The translations under genes were made by a program, and so were the position numbers. From JBCCMB01 sp039026555 (GTDB lineage Bacteria > Pseudomonadota > Alphaproteobacteria > Caulobacterales > Hyphomonadaceae): a stretch of DNA of 16,023 nucleotides. The DNA is taken from positions 1-16,023 of the forward strand of contig JBCCMB010000057.1 in assembly GCA_039026555.1 (NCBI GenBank). Reading direction: 5' to 3'. The notes beneath the pieces were generated by a model. It had not been told where the DNA came from and did no database searches. It saw only the letters and a program-made list of their open reading frames with translations. Each line of letters starts with the position of its first letter. Position 1 is the stretch's first letter. Of the stretch, positions 14,203-16,023 are shown in pieces.

Positions 14203-14216
14203 CGATTTTACCGTCC

Positions 14217-16023
14217 TTAGGCGGCCTCAGCGGCGAGATTGCGCAGCACATAGTGCAAAATCCCGCCATTCCTAAAGTATTCAAGTTCGTTTTCGGTATC
14301 GATGCGGACCAGCGCGTCGACGTTTTTGACGTCGCCATTGGCGAAAGTGATCGTCACAGGAAGCGTTTGGCGCGGGGCTAAATCGGCGACGCCTGAAATG
14401 CTGACGGTTTCATCCCCCGTCATGCCAAGCTCGTTCCAGCCTTCGCCGTCTTGGAATTGCAAGGGCAATACGCCCATGCCTATGAGGTTTGATCGGTGTA
14501 TCCGCTCGAAAGACCCGGCGATGACGGCTTTAACGCCGAGAAGGCGCGTGCCCTTCGCCGCCCAATCGCGCGAGGAGCCGGTGCCGTATTGTTCGCCAGC
14601 GAAGACGACCAAGGGCTTGCCTTCCGATTGGTACTTCATCGCGGCATCGTAAATATCCATCTGATCGCCGCCGGGGAAGTATTTGGTGACGCCGCCTTCG
14701 GTGCCAGGAACCATTTGGTTTTTGATTCGAATGTTCGCGAAGGTGCCGCGCATCATCACTTCATGATTGCCGCGCCGTGAGCCGTAAGAGTTGAACTCCA
14801 TCACCGGCACTTGGTGATTCGCCAGATAGCGGCCGGCGGGGCTGTCGACTTTGATCGAGCCGGCGGGCGAGATGTGGTCCGTCGTGATGCTTTCCCCAAA
14901 CAAGCCCATGACTGATGCGTTAACGACATCCCCCGGAGCGTCAGGCGTCATGGTCATGCCCTCAAAATAGGGCGGATTTTGAACATAGGTCGATGCAGGC
15001 GGCCAGGAATAAGTCTCGCCGCCCGTCACATCGATGGCTTGCCAGGCTTCGTCGCCTTTGAAGACGTCGGAATAGCGCCCCGCAAACATTTCTGGGGTGA
15101 CGCACTCGCGAACGATGTCGGCGACTTCTTTGGTCGATGGCCAAATGTCGTTGAGATAGACGGCCTCGTTTTCCTCATCATACCCAATCGGATCTTTGGT
15201 CAGATTGACGTTCATCGAGCCGGCGAGCGCGTAGGCGACGACCAGCGGCGGAGAGGCCAAATAGTTGGCGCGTACGTCCGGATTGACGCGGCCTTCAAAA
15301 TTCCGGTTGCCGGAGAGCACGGACGTCGCCACCAAATCTTCGGCTGCGATGGCTTTCGAGATTTTTTCCGGTAGCGGCCCTGAATTGCCGATACAGGTCG
15401 TGCAGCCATAGCCGACCAGGTTGAAGCCAAGCGCGTCTAGATCGTCTTGCAGTCCGGCCTTTTCCAGATAATCCGTCACAACTTGCGAGCCAGGCGCCAG
15501 GGAGGTTTTGACCCAGGGCTGAACTTGCAGGCCTTTTTCGAGCGCTTTCTTGGCGACCAGCCCGGCCGCAATGAGTACGGACGGGTTCGACGTGTTGGTG
15601 CACGACGTAATGGCTGCGATGACGACATCGCCGTGGCCGATGGAGTATTCTTCGCCTTCGACTTTCGCGCGTTTGTGCGCCGAATCGAGCGCTTTAAATT
15701 CCGAGTCGAGCGCTTGGACGAAAGCATCCGCCGCATCGTCCAAGACGATACGGTCTTGCGGGCGTTTTGGGCCGGCGATGGAGGATTTGACGTCGCCAAG
15801 GGCCAATTCAAGCGTATCTGTGAAGACGGGGTCTTCGTCCGCCGCCCACAGGCCGTTTTCTTTCGCGTAGGCTTCCACGAGAGCGACGCGATCATCCTCG
15901 CGGCCCGTCGCCTTTAGATAGGTGATTGTGTCGTCATCCACGGGGAAGAAGCCGCATGTGGCGCCGTATTCCGGGGCCATATTTGCGATCGTGGCTTCAT
16001 CTTCCAGCGACAGATTGGCGAGG
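14217..16023 (-). CDS. acnA: Aconitate hydratase AcnA, 5' end outside window
   Basis: This enzyme interconverts citrate and isocitrate through cis-aconitate in the TCA cycle, using a [4Fe-4S] cluster. The C-terminal 601 or so residues of an expected total near 890 lie in the window, and the frame stays open to the right edge. All three cluster Cys are present: S-C-T-N-T-S (about 15590-15605) and G-C-T-T-C-I-G-N-S-G (about 15380-15410). Other family motifs are A-P-E-Y-G-A-T-C-G-F-F at the upstream end, S-Y-G-S-R-R-G-N-H-E-V-M, and G-T-G-S-S-R-D-W-A-A-K-G near the C-terminus, which holds active-site Ser and Arg residues. It belongs to the AcnA/IRP1-like branch, not AcnB. The Met at 15980 is internal. 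Confidence 0.98.
   Translation of the reverse strand, partial: LANLSLEDEATIANMAPEYGATCGFFPVDDDTITYLKATGREDDRVALVEAYAKENGLWAADEDPVFTDTLELALGDVKSSIAGPKRPQDRIVLDDAADAFVQALDSEFKALDSAHKRAKVEGEEYSIGHGDVVIAAITSCTNTSNPSVLIAAGLVAKKALEKGLQVQPWVKTSLAPGSQVVTDYLEKAGLQDDLDALGFNLVGYGCTTCIGNSGPLPEKISKAIAAEDLVATSVLSGNRNFEGRVNPDVRANYLASPPLVVAYALAGSMNVNLTKDPIGYDEENEAVYLNDIWPSTKEVADIVRECVTPEMFAGRYSDVFKGDEAWQAIDVTGGETYSWPPASTYVQNPPYFEGMTMTPDAPGDVVNASVMGLFGESITTDHISPAGSIKVDSPAGRYLANHQVPVMEFNSYGSRRGNHEVMMRGTFANIRIKNQMVPGTEGGVTKYFPGGDQMDIYDAAMKYQSEGKPLVVFAGEQYGTGSSRDWAAKGTRLLGVKAVIAGSFERIHRSNLIGMGVLPLQFQDGEGWNELGMTGDETVSISGVADLAPRQTLPVTITFANGDVKNVDALVRIDTENELEYFRNGGILHYVLRNLAAEAA

Noticed and set aside
15447..15917. 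156-residue plus-strand frame opposite acnA (and a 131-residue frame at 14979-15374)
   Set aside because: Both are antisense to strongly conserved aconitase coding sequence, a common effect of GC-rich codon usage, and show no recognisable domain.
1..16023. tRNA or rRNA genes, CRISPR array, insertion sequence, phage or defence genes
   Set aside because: No cloverleaf-like sequence, spaced direct repeats, transposase or integrase motifs, or defence-family domains were seen in any region.

Overview
The window looks like an ordinary stretch of chromosome from a GC-rich alphaproteobacterium. Several gene families point there: an IalB-type secreted protein next to rlmN, an RpoE/ChrR-like ECF sigma/anti-sigma pair, DUF2794, DUF2853, and DUF1223 beside an acnA-type aconitase. 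One TTAACCAT element resembles the binding motif of the alphaproteobacterial regulator CtrA, which would suit a Caulobacterales- or Hyphomonadaceae-like host, but this is inference. I see no tRNA, rRNA, CRISPR array, transposase, integrase or prophage gene.

Left part (1-5.2 kb). On the minus strand an ialB-like gene, rlmN and a membrane-anchored TPR-like gene (cut by the left edge) are co-directional and closely spaced, so probably one operon. Divergent from them, on the plus strand, are an ECF sigma factor and its cupin-type (ChrR-like) anti-sigma factor, separated by 96 bp that hold a promoter-like sequence. The anti-sigma gene meets thpR (RNA 2',3'-cyclic phosphodiesterase) tail to tail, and the two stop codons share one TTAA. 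A hairpin separates thpR from the DUF2853 gene upstream of it on the minus strand.

Middle (5.2-8.9 kb). A Tas-like aldo/keto reductase on the minus strand is divergent from a Bax-inhibitor-1 family membrane protein on the plus strand. The latter converges with a DUF2794 gene on a strong bidirectional terminator. Next comes a 318-bp non-coding region with nested, mutually exclusive inverted repeats, then an SDR oxidoreductase.

Right part (9-16 kb). A tightly coupled four-gene plus-strand operon encodes an ABC ATPase, an ABC-2 permease, a GldG-like auxiliary protein and a DUF4340 protein. The ATPase-permease and GldG-DUF4340 junctions overlap by 4 bp, and permease-GldG are 5 bp apart. This resembles the Gld-type ABC exporter, whose role outside gliding Bacteroidetes is not established. 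It runs into a convergent DUF1223 thioredoxin-like secreted protein with only 3 bp between the stops. The DUF1223 gene lies downstream of acnA, which leaves the window at the right edge.

Most of the window is conserved housekeeping content. The points most worth a second look are the anti-sigma factor that lacks the N-terminal zinc ligands but keeps the cupin ligands, the Gld-like operon, and the structured leader upstream of the SDR gene. I do not see clear evidence of a wholly new system.
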